In this document: one piece after another, positions 1 to 6,987 of the stretch | Position numbering within the stretch: position 1 is the stretch's first letter | Layout: every line of letters starts with the position of its first letter | Assembly (NCBI GenBank): GCA_035293845.1 | Contig: DATGMB010000159.1 | Coordinates: 1-26,300, forward strand | Origin: DATGMB01 sp035293845 | GTDB lineage: Bacteria > Acidobacteriota > Terriglobia > Bryobacterales > Bryobacteraceae | DNA: 26,300 nt | Reading direction: 5' to 3' | Notes under the pieces: generated by a model | The model's database searches: none | Told to the model about the DNA's origin: nothing | The model's input: the letters and a program-made list of their open reading frames with translations, nothing else | Position numbers and translations under genes: made by a program

Positions 1-267
1 AAGAGTCCAGCCGAACCGAAGCCGCTCTCGGTCACGTTCGCGATTCACGACAAATCGCCCGCCCGTCAAATCCGAATCCTGCTCGACGGCCGCGAAGTGG
101 CGTCCCACACCTACGCCGCGCCCGGCCAGTACACGCTCTCCACCGCGCCCGTTCAACCCAATGGCGCCGTTGCCATCGTGACGCTCGAGGCCGACCAGAC
201 CTTCACCGCCCCGCCCGACACCCGGGACCTCGCCCTGGTCCTTTCGGCAATAGGTTTCCGCCCCTGA
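1..267 (+). CDS. C-terminal end of an unrecognised protein (partial)
   Basis: The first reading frame is open from base 1 to a TGA at 265-267 and gives 88 residues, ending in SAIGFRP. The start lies outside the window. The piece is hydrophilic with alternating beta-strand-like stretches (for example VTFAIHDKSP and TLSTAPVQPN), which suggests a beta-sandwich domain with an N-terminal part upstream. Many acidobacterial membrane or sugar-related hypothetical proteins end in a similar way, but I cannot assign a family. No catalytic motif is visible. The next gene begins 19 bases downstream on the same strand, so the two could be cotranscribed. Confidence 0.5.
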   Translation, partial: KSPAEPKPLSVTFAIHDKSPARQIRILLDGREVASHTYAAPGQYTLSTAPVQPNGAVAIVTLEADQTFTAPPDTRDLALVLSAIGFRP

Positions 268-286
268 CCCCTGCTATCCTGGTTGC

Positions 287-619
287 ATGAGCTGCGGTCA
301 CGGAGGGTTTAACCAGATCAATAACGCCATTCGCCCTGGCGCGCGCAAGGTGTTCTGCGTCAAATTCCAGCGCGAGATGGAAGGCCTTGACGAAACGCCC
401 TTCGAAGGCCACCCGCTCGGCCAGCGCATCTACGAGAATGTCTCGAAGGAAGCCTGGAAGATGTGGGTCGAGCACATGAAGATGCTCATGAATGAGTACC
501 GCCTCAACCTCGGCACCAAGGAAGCGCAGGACTTCCTGCTGCAGCAGATGGAGAACTACTTCTTCGGCGAAGGCGCCGCGTTTCCGCCGGACTACGTTCC
601 GCCGCGCTCGAAGGCATAG
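287..619 (+). CDS. yggX: Fe(2+)-trafficking / oxidative damage protection protein, YggX family
   Basis: The 110-residue product matches the small cytoplasmic YggX family, linked in enterobacteria to protection of iron-sulfur clusters from oxidative damage and to iron handling. Family hallmarks visible are the Cys-containing start of the fold (KVFCVKFQREMEGLD), the G-x-RIYENVSKEAWKMW helix, and the MLMNEYRLNL...QQMENYFF stretch. The usual length is about 90 residues; here an extra 20 or so residues precede the KVFC strand and include Cys3 and His5. The ATG at 287 has no clear ribosome binding site. A GGAGGG lies inside the extension at 302-307, and an in-frame GTG at 350 is too far from it to be an obvious alternative start. 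Family call is firm; the start is not. Confidence 0.88.
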   Translation: MSCGHGGFNQINNAIRPGARKVFCVKFQREMEGLDETPFEGHPLGQRIYENVSKEAWKMWVEHMKMLMNEYRLNLGTKEAQDFLLQQMENYFFGEGAAFPPDYVPPRSKA

Positions 620-622
620 CCC

Positions 623-1813
623 TCAACTAAGCGTTTCGAGCGCTGTCGCCACACGGAATCGGAGTTCCGCGTGTGCCGCGCGGAGCGCCTCCTCGACCGC
701 GCCCGCGGTCTTGCCGCGGGCAAAGATGAACCCAAGGTAGCTCGCGCCTTCCGGCAGCTTCAGCATCCGCTGCCCAGCTTTCGCCGTCACGATCACATCC
801 TCGACCCCCGGCACCGCGCGCGCCCGCTCGACTCCCTCCACATCCTCGTAGATCCCTTCCTTCGCGATCGGAATCATCATCACGCCCGCGGCCCGCTGTT
901 CCCGCCGCACCGCGCTCACATCCTCCCCGGCGGCATGGCGCAGGACGACCTCCTCCAGCGGCATCCCGCCGGCAAACCGCAGCGCGCGCGAGCACAGTCC
1001 GCCGATCGGCCGTGCGTGCGCCTCGAGGATCCACGTCCCCTCCGCGTTGTGCCGCAGCTCCGCGTGCACCGGCCCGTGCCGCAGCCCGAGCGCCGCCGCG
1101 GCAGCCGCCGACGTCTCGACCAGAGCGCTCTGCACCGCCTCCGGCTCGCGCGACGGCGTGGTGTAGATCGTCTCCTCGAAGTAGGGACCTTCCAACGGGT
1201 CCGGCTTATCGAAGATCGCCAGCGCCCGGAAGCAGCCCGCTGTCATGAGCCCTTCGACCGCGAACTCCCGCCCCGGAATGTAGCTCTCCACCTGCACGCG
1301 GCCTTCGCCCATCCTGCGGATGCGCGCGTACGCCGCGCGGAACTCCGCCGGATCGTTGGCGCGGATCACGCCACGGCTCGCCGAGCCACCCACCGGCTTC
1401 AGCACGCAGGGATACGGCGCGCGCGCCGCATCCTCCGCCGCCGCTTCGAAGAACGCGGGCACGGGCAGCCCCGCGGCCCGGTAAAGCTCCCGCGCCCGCA
1501 GTTTGTCGTGGCATGCCCGCGCCGCCGCCGCCGGATGGAACGCGACCCCCAGCGCCTCGGCCGCTTCCGCCGCCAGCACCGCCGGCCGGTCCCCCACCGC
1601 CGCCACGCCGTCGAACCGCATCCCGCGGAGGGCCGCCAGCGACTCCGCGATGCGATCGAACTTCACCGCAATGGCGCGATCGCCCCAGGGGTCTTCCATC
1701 ACGTGGCACCGGTCGGTCGCCAGCACCAGCCGGACGCCTGCCCGCCGCGCCGCGTCGTCGAAGCTGCGGATCTGATATCCGGTGGTTTCCGCAAACAGCA
1801 CAACCTGCTTCAC
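623..1813 (-). CDS. ATP-grasp domain carboxylate-amine ligase-like protein
   Basis: The 396-residue protein has the layout of an ATP-grasp ligase. It has an N-terminal Rossmann-like preATP-grasp domain (VVLFAETTGYQIRSF), a lid and ATP-binding core around residues 130-200 (PYPCVLKPVGGSASRGV, with the Lys that holds ATP; VESYIPGREFAVEG), and a metal- and substrate-binding segment near residue 265 (ILEAHARPIGGLCS, the E-x-N/H-x-R type motif). The C-terminal part resembles the LAL_C2 domain of L-amino-acid ligases. Such enzymes join a carboxylate to an amine using ATP, making dipeptides or related compounds, but the substrate cannot be read here. It is divergent from tdh, with 35 bases between the two starts. 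Biotin-carboxylase-like or PurK-like relatives are alternatives. Confidence 0.82.
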   Translation of the reverse strand: MKQVVLFAETTGYQIRSFDDAARRAGVRLVLATDRCHVMEDPWGDRAIAVKFDRIAESLAALRGMRFDGVAAVGDRPAVLAAEAAEALGVAFHPAAAARACHDKLRARELYRAAGLPVPAFFEAAAEDAARAPYPCVLKPVGGSASRGVIRANDPAEFRAAYARIRRMGEGRVQVESYIPGREFAVEGLMTAGCFRALAIFDKPDPLEGPYFEETIYTTPSREPEAVQSALVETSAAAAAALGLRHGPVHAELRHNAEGTWILEAHARPIGGLCSRALRFAGGMPLEEVVLRHAAGEDVSAVRREQRAAGVMMIPIAKEGIYEDVEGVERARAVPGVEDVIVTAKAGQRMLKLPEGASYLGFIFARGKTAGAVEEALRAAHAELRFRVATALETLS

Positions 1814-1848
1814 ACTCCCATTTTCGTCCAGTTGCTATCGTGGAAGGA

Positions 1849-2874
1849 GTGAAAGCCCTCGTCAAATCGCGCCCCGAGCGCGGCCTCTGGCTCGAAGAGA
1901 TCGACAGTCCGAAGATCGGCATCAACGACGTCCTGATCCAGGTCCTCCGCACCGGCATCTGCGGCACCGATGTTCACATCTACAAGTGGGACGAGTGGTC
2001 CCGCAAGACCATCCCCGTACCCATGGCGGTCGGCCACGAATTCGTAGGCCGCATCGTCGAGGTCGGCTCGAACGTCGCGGGCTTCTCCCCCGGCGACCTG
2101 GTCAGCGGGGAAGGCCACGTGGTCTGCGGCCGCTGCCGCAACTGCCTCGCCGGGCGCCGCCATCTGTGCGCCCACACGCAAGGCGTCGGCGTGAACCGCC
2201 CTGGCGCGTTCGCCGAGTACATCGCGCTCCCCATGACCAACATCTGGCGCCACCACGAATCCGTGCCGCTCGATGTCGCCGCCATTTTCGACCCCTTCGG
2301 CAACGCCGTCCACACGGCGCTCTCCTTCCCCGTGCTCGGCGAAGATGTGCTCGTGACCGGCGCCGGCCCGATCGGCATCATGGCCGCGGCCGTCGCGATG
2401 CACGCGGGCGCGCGCTTCACCGTCATCACAGACGTCAACCCCTACCGCCTCGATCTCGCCCGCAAAATGGGCGTCACCCGCGCCGTCGATATCCGCTCCA
2501 CTACGCTCCGCGACGTACAGAAAGAGCTCGGCATGACCGAAGGCTTCGACGTGGGTCTCGAAATGTCCGGCAATCCCGCCGGCTTCCGCGACATGCTCGC
2601 TAACATGAGCCACGGCGCCAAAATCGCCATGCTCGGCATTCCCTCCGAGCCGATGTCCATCGACTGGAACACCGTCATCTTCAACATGCTTACCATCAAG
2701 GGCATCTACGGCCGCGAGATGTACGAGACCTGGTACAAGATGACGGTGATGCTGCAGTCTGGCCTTGATATCGAGCCCGTCATCACCCACCGCTTCCACT
2801 ACACCGAGTTTGAGAAGGGCTTCGAAGCAATGATGTCCGGCTGCTCGGGTAAGGTCGTGCTGAACTGGGACTAG
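1849..2874 (+). CDS. tdh: L-threonine 3-dehydrogenase
   Basis: Zinc-dependent NAD+ oxidoreductase that converts L-threonine to 2-amino-3-ketobutyrate in threonine catabolism. From the GTG at 1849 the product is 341 residues, which by my knowledge equals the E. coli enzyme, and it aligns almost without gaps. Visible are the catalytic zinc residues Cys38, His63 and Glu64 (GHEF), the structural zinc cysteines at 93, 96, 99 and 107, the substrate-site signature IFDPFGNAVHTALSF, and the dinucleotide-binding VTGAGPIGIMAAAVA. The start was chosen because VKALVKS aligns with the usual MKALxK beginning. An AAGGAG lies immediately before it, closer than normal, and an in-frame GTG at 1840 is the alternative. 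The stop is one base from the stop of the convergent gene. Confidence 0.96.
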   Translation: MKALVKSRPERGLWLEEIDSPKIGINDVLIQVLRTGICGTDVHIYKWDEWSRKTIPVPMAVGHEFVGRIVEVGSNVAGFSPGDLVSGEGHVVCGRCRNCLAGRRHLCAHTQGVGVNRPGAFAEYIALPMTNIWRHHESVPLDVAAIFDPFGNAVHTALSFPVLGEDVLVTGAGPIGIMAAAVAMHAGARFTVITDVNPYRLDLARKMGVTRAVDIRSTTLRDVQKELGMTEGFDVGLEMSGNPAGFRDMLANMSHGAKIAMLGIPSEPMSIDWNTVIFNMLTIKGIYGREMYETWYKMTVMLQSGLDIEPVITHRFHYTEFEKGFEAMMSGCSGKVVLNWD

Positions 2875-2875
2875 C

Positions 2876-3952
2876 TCAGCCCTGCTGCGCACCCGGCGAC
2901 AATCCGCGCCACGCGAACAGTCCCGCCACAGCCAGCAGACAGGCGGTCAGCGCCAGCGCCCATCCGGAAAGCACCGGCACGGTCGCCGGAGCCGCTGGCG
3001 TGAGGCGCGCGATATTGTTCGCAAGTCCCTCCGTGAACCAGAGGTTGCCGTCCGGTCCGGTGGTAATCCCGTAATTGTTCCCGCCGGGGGTCCTCACGTT
3101 GTACAGTGTGACCGCTCCGGCCGTCGTAATCCTCCCAACCTGGTTGGCGCTCGGGAGGCTGAACCAGACGTTCCCGTCCGGTCCCGCGGTAATCACTGCG
3201 GGGCCAAGGGGCCCCGGCACCGGGAATTCGGTAACCGCGCCCGCGGTCGTGATACGTCCGATCTTCAGCGAGTTGTTCTCGGCAAACCAAAGCGCGCCAT
3301 CCGGCCCTTGCGCGATCCCGTAAAGATCCGCGTTTGCCGTCGGAATGGCGAACTCGGTGACCGCGCCCGCCGGCGTAATCCTTCCGATCTTATTGGCAGC
3401 CTGTTCGGTGAACCAGAGATTTCCGTCCGAGCCGCTCGTGATCCAGAACGGCACCGCCACTGCGGTCGGCGCCGGAAATTCCGTGATCGTTCCGCCGGGG
3501 GTAATCCTGCCGATCCGGTTGGTGTTCATCTCGGTGAACCATACGTTGCCATCGGGGCCCGCCGCAACGGAGGAAATGTACGAAATTGGCGTCGGGAGGG
3601 GAAATTCCGTGAAGACTCCCGCAGGCGTGAGCTTGCCGATCTTGTTCGCCACGAGCTCGGCAATCCACAGATTGCCGTCCGGACCCGTGGTGATGTTCAA
3701 GGCTTCGGCAGGGGCGGTCGGGATCGTGAACTCGGTGATTGCGCCGGCGGTGGCGATCCGGCCGACCTTGTTACCGAGCGATTCCGCGAACCAAAGCGCG
3801 CCGTCCGGCCCGCTCGCGATTCCCCACGGGTATGCGCCGGGAGTAGGAATCGCGTACTCGTTAATCGTGACTTGGGCCAGGCACGGCAGCGCACAAGCCA
3901 GCAAGACAACCAGAGCAAGAGATCGCGTTTGCTGGGGCCGCGCGCCACGCAT
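2876..3952 (-). CDS. Secreted streptogramin-lyase-like (Vgb-type) beta-propeller with IPTL-CTERM-like tail
   Basis: The 358-residue product starts with a signal peptide (SLALVVLLACALPCLAQ) and then carries seven copies of a roughly 42-residue repeat built on GPDGxLWFTE...NKIGRITPAGxxTEF, the blade signature of the Vgb/streptogramin lyase propeller. The C-terminus has VPVLSGW, a hydrophobic helix (LALTACLLAVAGLFAW) and then Arg, which matches the IPTL-CTERM type of sorting tail. The protein contains no histidine at all, whereas real Vgb lyases use catalytic histidines, so a lyase activity is unlikely; an extracellular binding or structural role is more plausible. A GGAGG stands ahead of the ATG at 3952. 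Repeat class and secretion are firm, function is unknown. Confidence 0.85.
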   Translation of the reverse strand: MRGARPQQTRSLALVVLLACALPCLAQVTINEYAIPTPGAYPWGIASGPDGALWFAESLGNKVGRIATAGAITEFTIPTAPAEALNITTGPDGNLWIAELVANKIGKLTPAGVFTEFPLPTPISYISSVAAGPDGNVWFTEMNTNRIGRITPGGTITEFPAPTAVAVPFWITSGSDGNLWFTEQAANKIGRITPAGAVTEFAIPTANADLYGIAQGPDGALWFAENNSLKIGRITTAGAVTEFPVPGPLGPAVITAGPDGNVWFSLPSANQVGRITTAGAVTLYNVRTPGGNNYGITTGPDGNLWFTEGLANNIARLTPAAPATVPVLSGWALALTACLLAVAGLFAWRGLSPGAQQG

Positions 3953-4136
3953 CCAGTTCCCTCCGATAAAGCCGATTGCCCATTTTGTCTCAGGTACGCG
4001 AGTGATGTACGCGCGCGCTCAGTCGTGAGTGTGTGATTACATACGGTAGGCGGGTCCGCGCGAGGTACGCCGCTTGGTCGAGCGATCCCGCCTGATCTCG
4101 TCGAGGATTGGGATTTTTTTCGGCGTGCGCCGGGAA

Positions 4137-5408
4137 CTAGCCGCTTCCAGCGCGACACGCCCGCGCGCGCTCCAGCAGCAGATTCCGCTCCCGTTCGTTG
4201 CGCGTGAGCGATGCCGCACGCTCGAACTCGGCGCGGGCCTCGTCCGTCCGCCCGAGCTTCTTGAGCAGATCCCCGCGCACGCTCGGCAGTAGATGGTAGT
4301 TCGCGAGCGCCGGTTCGTCTGCCATCCCATCGATAATCTCAAGGCCGGCCGCCGGACCGAATACCATCCCCGCTGCCACGGCGCGGTTCACCTCCACGAT
4401 CGGAGAAGGCGCGATCTGCGCCAGCTCGCCATATAGCCCTGCGATCCGCGCCCAGTCCGTCGCCTCCGCCGTGAGAGCCCGCGCATGGCACGCGGCTATG
4501 GCAGCCTGCAGGACGTACACCCCGCGCGCTCCGCCCAGCTTTTCGGCGCGGTCGAGAGCGGCAAGGCCGCGGCGAATCAGGAGCTGATCCCAGAGCGCCC
4601 GGTTCTGATCCAGCAGCAGGATCGGCTCTCCCGACGCGCCGACGCGGGCCCTTAGACGCGATGCCTGGATCTCCATTAGTGCGACGAGGCCGTGGACCTC
4701 CGGCTCCCGGGGCGCCAGTTCCGCCACGATGCGGCCAAGGCGCAGCGCGTCCTCGCATAGCGCGGGCCGTACCCATTCATCTCCGGAAGTCGCGGAGTAT
4801 CCTTCATTGAAGATCAGGTAAATGACTTCCAGCACGGATGCCAACCGCTTCGCCAGCTCCGCTCCGCGAGGCACCTCGAACGGCACTCGCTTCTGTGCGA
4901 GGGTCCGTTTGGCCCGGACGATGCGCTGGGCGACGGTAGCCTCCGGGACCAGGAACGCGCGCGCGACTTCATCGGTGGTCAGGCCGCCCAGCATGCGGAG
5001 CGTGAGCGCCACACGCGCCTCCGGAGAGAGCACCGGATGGCAGGTGGTGAAAATCAGGCGTAAAAGATCGTCGCCCACATCGTCGTCCATCGCCGATTCG
5101 ATCTCCGCCGCGGCGCTGTCCTGCCGCGCTTCCAGTCCACGGCCGAGCTCCTCGTGTTTGCGATCGAGGAGTTTGTTGCGGCGGAGATGGTCGAGCGCGC
5201 GATGCTTCGCCACCCCCATGAGCCAGCCGCCCGGCTTCTCCGGAATGCCCGATTCCGGCCACTGCTCGAGCGCCGCGACCAGCGCGTCCTGCGCGAGATC
5301 TTCGGCAATGCCGATATCGCGCACGATCCGCGCCAGTCCGGCGATCAGCCGCGCCGATTCAATCCGCCAGACGGCCTCGATCGCGCGATGGGTGTCGGTA
5401 GCACTCAC
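4137..5408 (-). CDS. ECF42-type RNA polymerase sigma factor with C-terminal TPR-like extension
   Basis: The 423-residue protein begins with a sigma-70 region 2 (residues about 8-80: IVRDIGIAEDLAQDALVAAL and WLMGVAKHRALDHLRR) and region 4 (about 105-170: LRMLGGLTTDEVARAF and VPEATVAQRIVRAKR). It then carries a long C-terminal part with the conserved stretch EVIYLIFNEGYSAT and helical repeats, the architecture of ECF42 sigma factors (DUF6596/TPR). No anti-sigma factor is seen. In this group the C-terminal domain is thought to take over control. Two DGPF-family genes lie directly upstream on the same strand, the partners expected for ECF42. The gap to the nearer one is only 38 bases, so it is probably read from the promoters ahead of the DGPF genes. 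The ATG at 5408 is the natural start. Confidence 0.92.
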   Translation of the reverse strand: MSATDTHRAIEAVWRIESARLIAGLARIVRDIGIAEDLAQDALVAALEQWPESGIPEKPGGWLMGVAKHRALDHLRRNKLLDRKHEELGRGLEARQDSAAAEIESAMDDDVGDDLLRLIFTTCHPVLSPEARVALTLRMLGGLTTDEVARAFLVPEATVAQRIVRAKRTLAQKRVPFEVPRGAELAKRLASVLEVIYLIFNEGYSATSGDEWVRPALCEDALRLGRIVAELAPREPEVHGLVALMEIQASRLRARVGASGEPILLLDQNRALWDQLLIRRGLAALDRAEKLGGARGVYVLQAAIAACHARALTAEATDWARIAGLYGELAQIAPSPIVEVNRAVAAGMVFGPAAGLEIIDGMADEPALANYHLLPSVRGDLLKKLGRTDEARAEFERAASLTRNERERNLLLERARACRAGSG

Positions 5409-5446
5409 TGCTACCGATCACACCATCTCCAACCGGTTGAAGCAAG

Positions 5447-5818
5447 TTAAGGCCGCGCCGCGGCTTCGGAGCCGGCGCACGTGTGAGCCTCGTACAACTG
5501 GCGAAGCTCGCACGTCCCCTCGCCGGCTACGCCCAGAAACTGGCGGGCGAGCTCGATGGCTTCCGCTTTCGAGTTCGCCTTCAAAATGGCGAACCCGCCG
5601 ACCACTTCCTTGGGCTCGGTAAACGGGCCGTCGGTGACGCTGATATTGTCCTCGGACCGCCGTACCCGCGCCCCCAAAGCCGTCGGCAGGCAGCCTTCGG
5701 TGACCAGCAGCCAGCCCGCTTTCATCCCTTCCTCGACCAGTTTGCCCATCCGGGCCATTTCCTCCGGCGTGGGCGGCGTGTTTCTCTCGGCGTGCGAATA
5801 GATGCTCAAGAATCGCAT
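5447..5818 (-). CDS. DGPF/YCII-related protein (ECF42 partner, second of the operon)
   Basis: The 123-residue protein belongs to the YCII-related/DGPF family, small ferredoxin-like-fold proteins of unknown reaction that accompany ECF42 sigma factors. The defining motif is visible as VTDGPFTEPKEVVGGF near residues 60-76, followed by the family's AIELARQFLG helix. The start is the ATG at 5818, preceded by GGAAGGAG at a good distance, although the frame stays open upstream. Its own promoter-like element lies at 5842-5868 between it and the first DGPF gene. A role as sensor or effector of the sigma factor is inferred from gene order only. Confidence 0.9.
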   Translation of the reverse strand: MRFLSIYSHAERNTPPTPEEMARMGKLVEEGMKAGWLLVTEGCLPTALGARVRRSEDNISVTDGPFTEPKEVVGGFAILKANSKAEAIELARQFLGVAGEGTCELRQLYEAHTCAGSEAAARP

Positions 5819-5841
5819 GGTAAATCTCCTTCCAGTTGTGT

Positions 5842-5868
5842 ATCGAATGGCGAGACGTGGAATCGACA
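5842..5868 (-). promoter_or_regulatory. Probable ECF42 promoter, copy 2 (TGTCGA-N17-CGAT)
   Basis: Read on the minus strand, TGTCGA (5868-5863) is followed after exactly 17 bases by CGAT (5845-5842), 23 bases before the ATG of the DGPF gene at 5818. The same hexamer, spacer length and tetramer occur ahead of the other DGPF gene, with further matching bases (TGTGTCGATT and TTCGAT). As I recall, ECF42 promoters studied in Streptomyces have TGTCGA at -35 and a CGA-containing -10. The match in two places next to an ECF42 gene makes an autoregulated promoter likely. Confidence 0.72.
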
Positions 5869-5871
5869 CAC

Positions 5872-6309
5872 TCACGCCATTTTTTGCGACCCGCCGCTCC
5901 CCGCCTGTTTCTGGAGGTCGGAAAAGCCGCTCGCGGCCTCCTGCACATCCGCGGGAAAATCCGCAAAATCCTGCACCTGGCGGACTTCGATGACCTCGTT
6001 GTCGGAGCCCGGGCAGCGCTTGGCCCACTCGATCGCCTCTTCCTTCGACTTCACCTGGATCATCCAGTAGCCGCCAACCACTTCCTTCGCCTCGGCGAAG
6101 GGCCCGTCCGTCACCTTCGGCTTCCCTCCGGAGAACGAAACCCGAGCGCCCGCCGAGGGCGGATGCAGTCCATCGAGCGCGAGCAGCACACCGGCCTTCT
6201 GCAGCTCCTCGTTGTACTTCATCATCGCGGCGACGGCTTTAGCGTCCGGCATCGTTCCCGGCTGGGCGTTCTCATATCCCTTGGGAATCATCAACATCAT
6301 GAATCGCAT
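5872..6309 (-). CDS. DGPF/YCII-related protein (ECF42 partner, first of the operon)
   Basis: The 145-residue protein is a second YCII-related/DGPF family member, with VTDGPFAEAKEVVGGYW near residues 65-82 and the following KSKEEAIEWAKRCPG helix. It is paralogous to the next gene but has a longer C-terminal tail (about 30 residues, ASGFSDLQKQAGSGGSQ). The ATG at 6309 has AAAGGAG upstream at a normal distance. It is the first gene of a minus-strand unit with the second DGPF gene and the ECF42 sigma factor, and it is preceded by a promoter-like element at 6362-6388. Biochemical activity is unknown for the family. Confidence 0.91.
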   Translation of the reverse strand: MRFMMLMIPKGYENAQPGTMPDAKAVAAMMKYNEELQKAGVLLALDGLHPPSAGARVSFSGGKPKVTDGPFAEAKEVVGGYWMIQVKSKEEAIEWAKRCPGSDNEVIEVRQVQDFADFPADVQEAASGFSDLQKQAGSGGSQKMA

Positions 6310-6361
6310 GACATGTCTCCTTTGCTTTTCAGCGGGGCCGAAACCCACGCTCTATATTCCC

Positions 6362-6388
6362 ATCGAACGACGGGCGGCAAAATCGACA
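6362..6388 (-). promoter_or_regulatory. Probable ECF42 promoter, copy 1 (TGTCGA-N17-CGAT)
   Basis: On the minus strand TGTCGA (6388-6383) is followed after 17 bases by CGAT (6365-6362), with about 52 bases to the ATG of the first DGPF gene. A second TGTCGA sits 13 bases further upstream (6401-6396) without a CGAT at the right distance. The architecture is identical to the element at 5842-5868, which supports a shared sigma factor, most simply the ECF42 product encoded in the same unit. Confidence 0.72.
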
Positions 6389-6429
6389 CATCGAGTCGAC
6401 ACGTTCAGCCCCACCAGGACTGCGAAGCG

Positions 6430-6987
6430 TCAGCCGTTGGCTCTTTCGGCCCCGATTTCGTAATGCTTGAGGATTTCGCCCCACTTGCCCTGAGCGTGGA
6501 GCAGCATCTCGACGACCTCCCGCACCGCGCCTTCGCCGCCCACGGCTTTGGTGACGTAGTGCGCCTCGCGCTTCACTTCCTCGCGCGCGTTCGCCGTGGC
6601 GATCGCCAGCCCCACGCGGTGCATGATGACGATATCGGTGAAATCGTCGCCGATGTACGCCACCTCGTCGCGATCAATTCCGGCCTTCGCCATGATTTCG
6701 TCCAGGATCGGGATCTTCTCGATGTGCCCCTGGTAAACGTAGGACATCTTGACCTGCCGCGCGCGCTCTGCCGTGGCCGGCGAAACGCGTCCGCTGATCA
6801 CGCCGGTCCGGATGCCGTGCCAGCTCAGCCATTGCAGCCCGATGCCGTCCTGCGAGTCGAAGCCCTTGGTCTCGACCATGTTGCCTTGCGCATCCGGCAC
6901 GTTGTACAGCTTGCCGTTGGTCAACACGCCGTCGACGTCCATCAGGAGCAGTTTGATCTTCGCCGCCTTTGACTGGATCTCCATCAT
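6430..6987 (-). CDS. kdsC: HAD-family phosphatase, KdsC (KDO-8-phosphate phosphatase)-like
   Basis: The 185-residue protein has the compact cap-less HAD fold of KdsC, which removes phosphate from 3-deoxy-D-manno-octulosonate 8-phosphate on the way to lipopolysaccharide core KDO. Visible are motif I with the nucleophile Asp17 and Asp19 (LLMDVDGVLT), motif II (VISGR, Ser), motif III Lys in the EKIPILDEI segment, and motif IV (AYIGDDFTD). The stretch GFDSQDGIGLQWL is typical of the family. The start ATG at 6987 overlaps the TGA of the upstream kinase gene (ATGA), implying translational coupling; a second ATG follows directly. Because its partner is a C6 keto-deoxy-sugar kinase, a different 2-keto-3-deoxy substrate cannot be excluded. 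Confidence 0.85.
   Translation of the reverse strand: MMEIQSKAAKIKLLLMDVDGVLTNGKLYNVPDAQGNMVETKGFDSQDGIGLQWLSWHGIRTGVISGRVSPATAERARQVKMSYVYQGHIEKIPILDEIMAKAGIDRDEVAYIGDDFTDIVIMHRVGLAIATANAREEVKREAHYVTKAVGGEGAVREVVEMLLHAQGKWGEILKHYEIGAERANG

Noticed and set aside
4109..4131. T7 tract next to a small CGGCG/CGCCG palindrome downstream of the ECF42 gene
   Set aside because: For the minus-strand transcript the tract reads as A, not U, after a stem whose loop would be too small, so it is not a terminator for that gene.
4037..4136. Minus-strand words KKIPILDEIRRDR after the sigma factor stop, resembling KIPILDEI in the KdsC-like protein
   Set aside because: Only about eight residues match, there is no start codon, and the stretch is too short to claim a gene or repeat.
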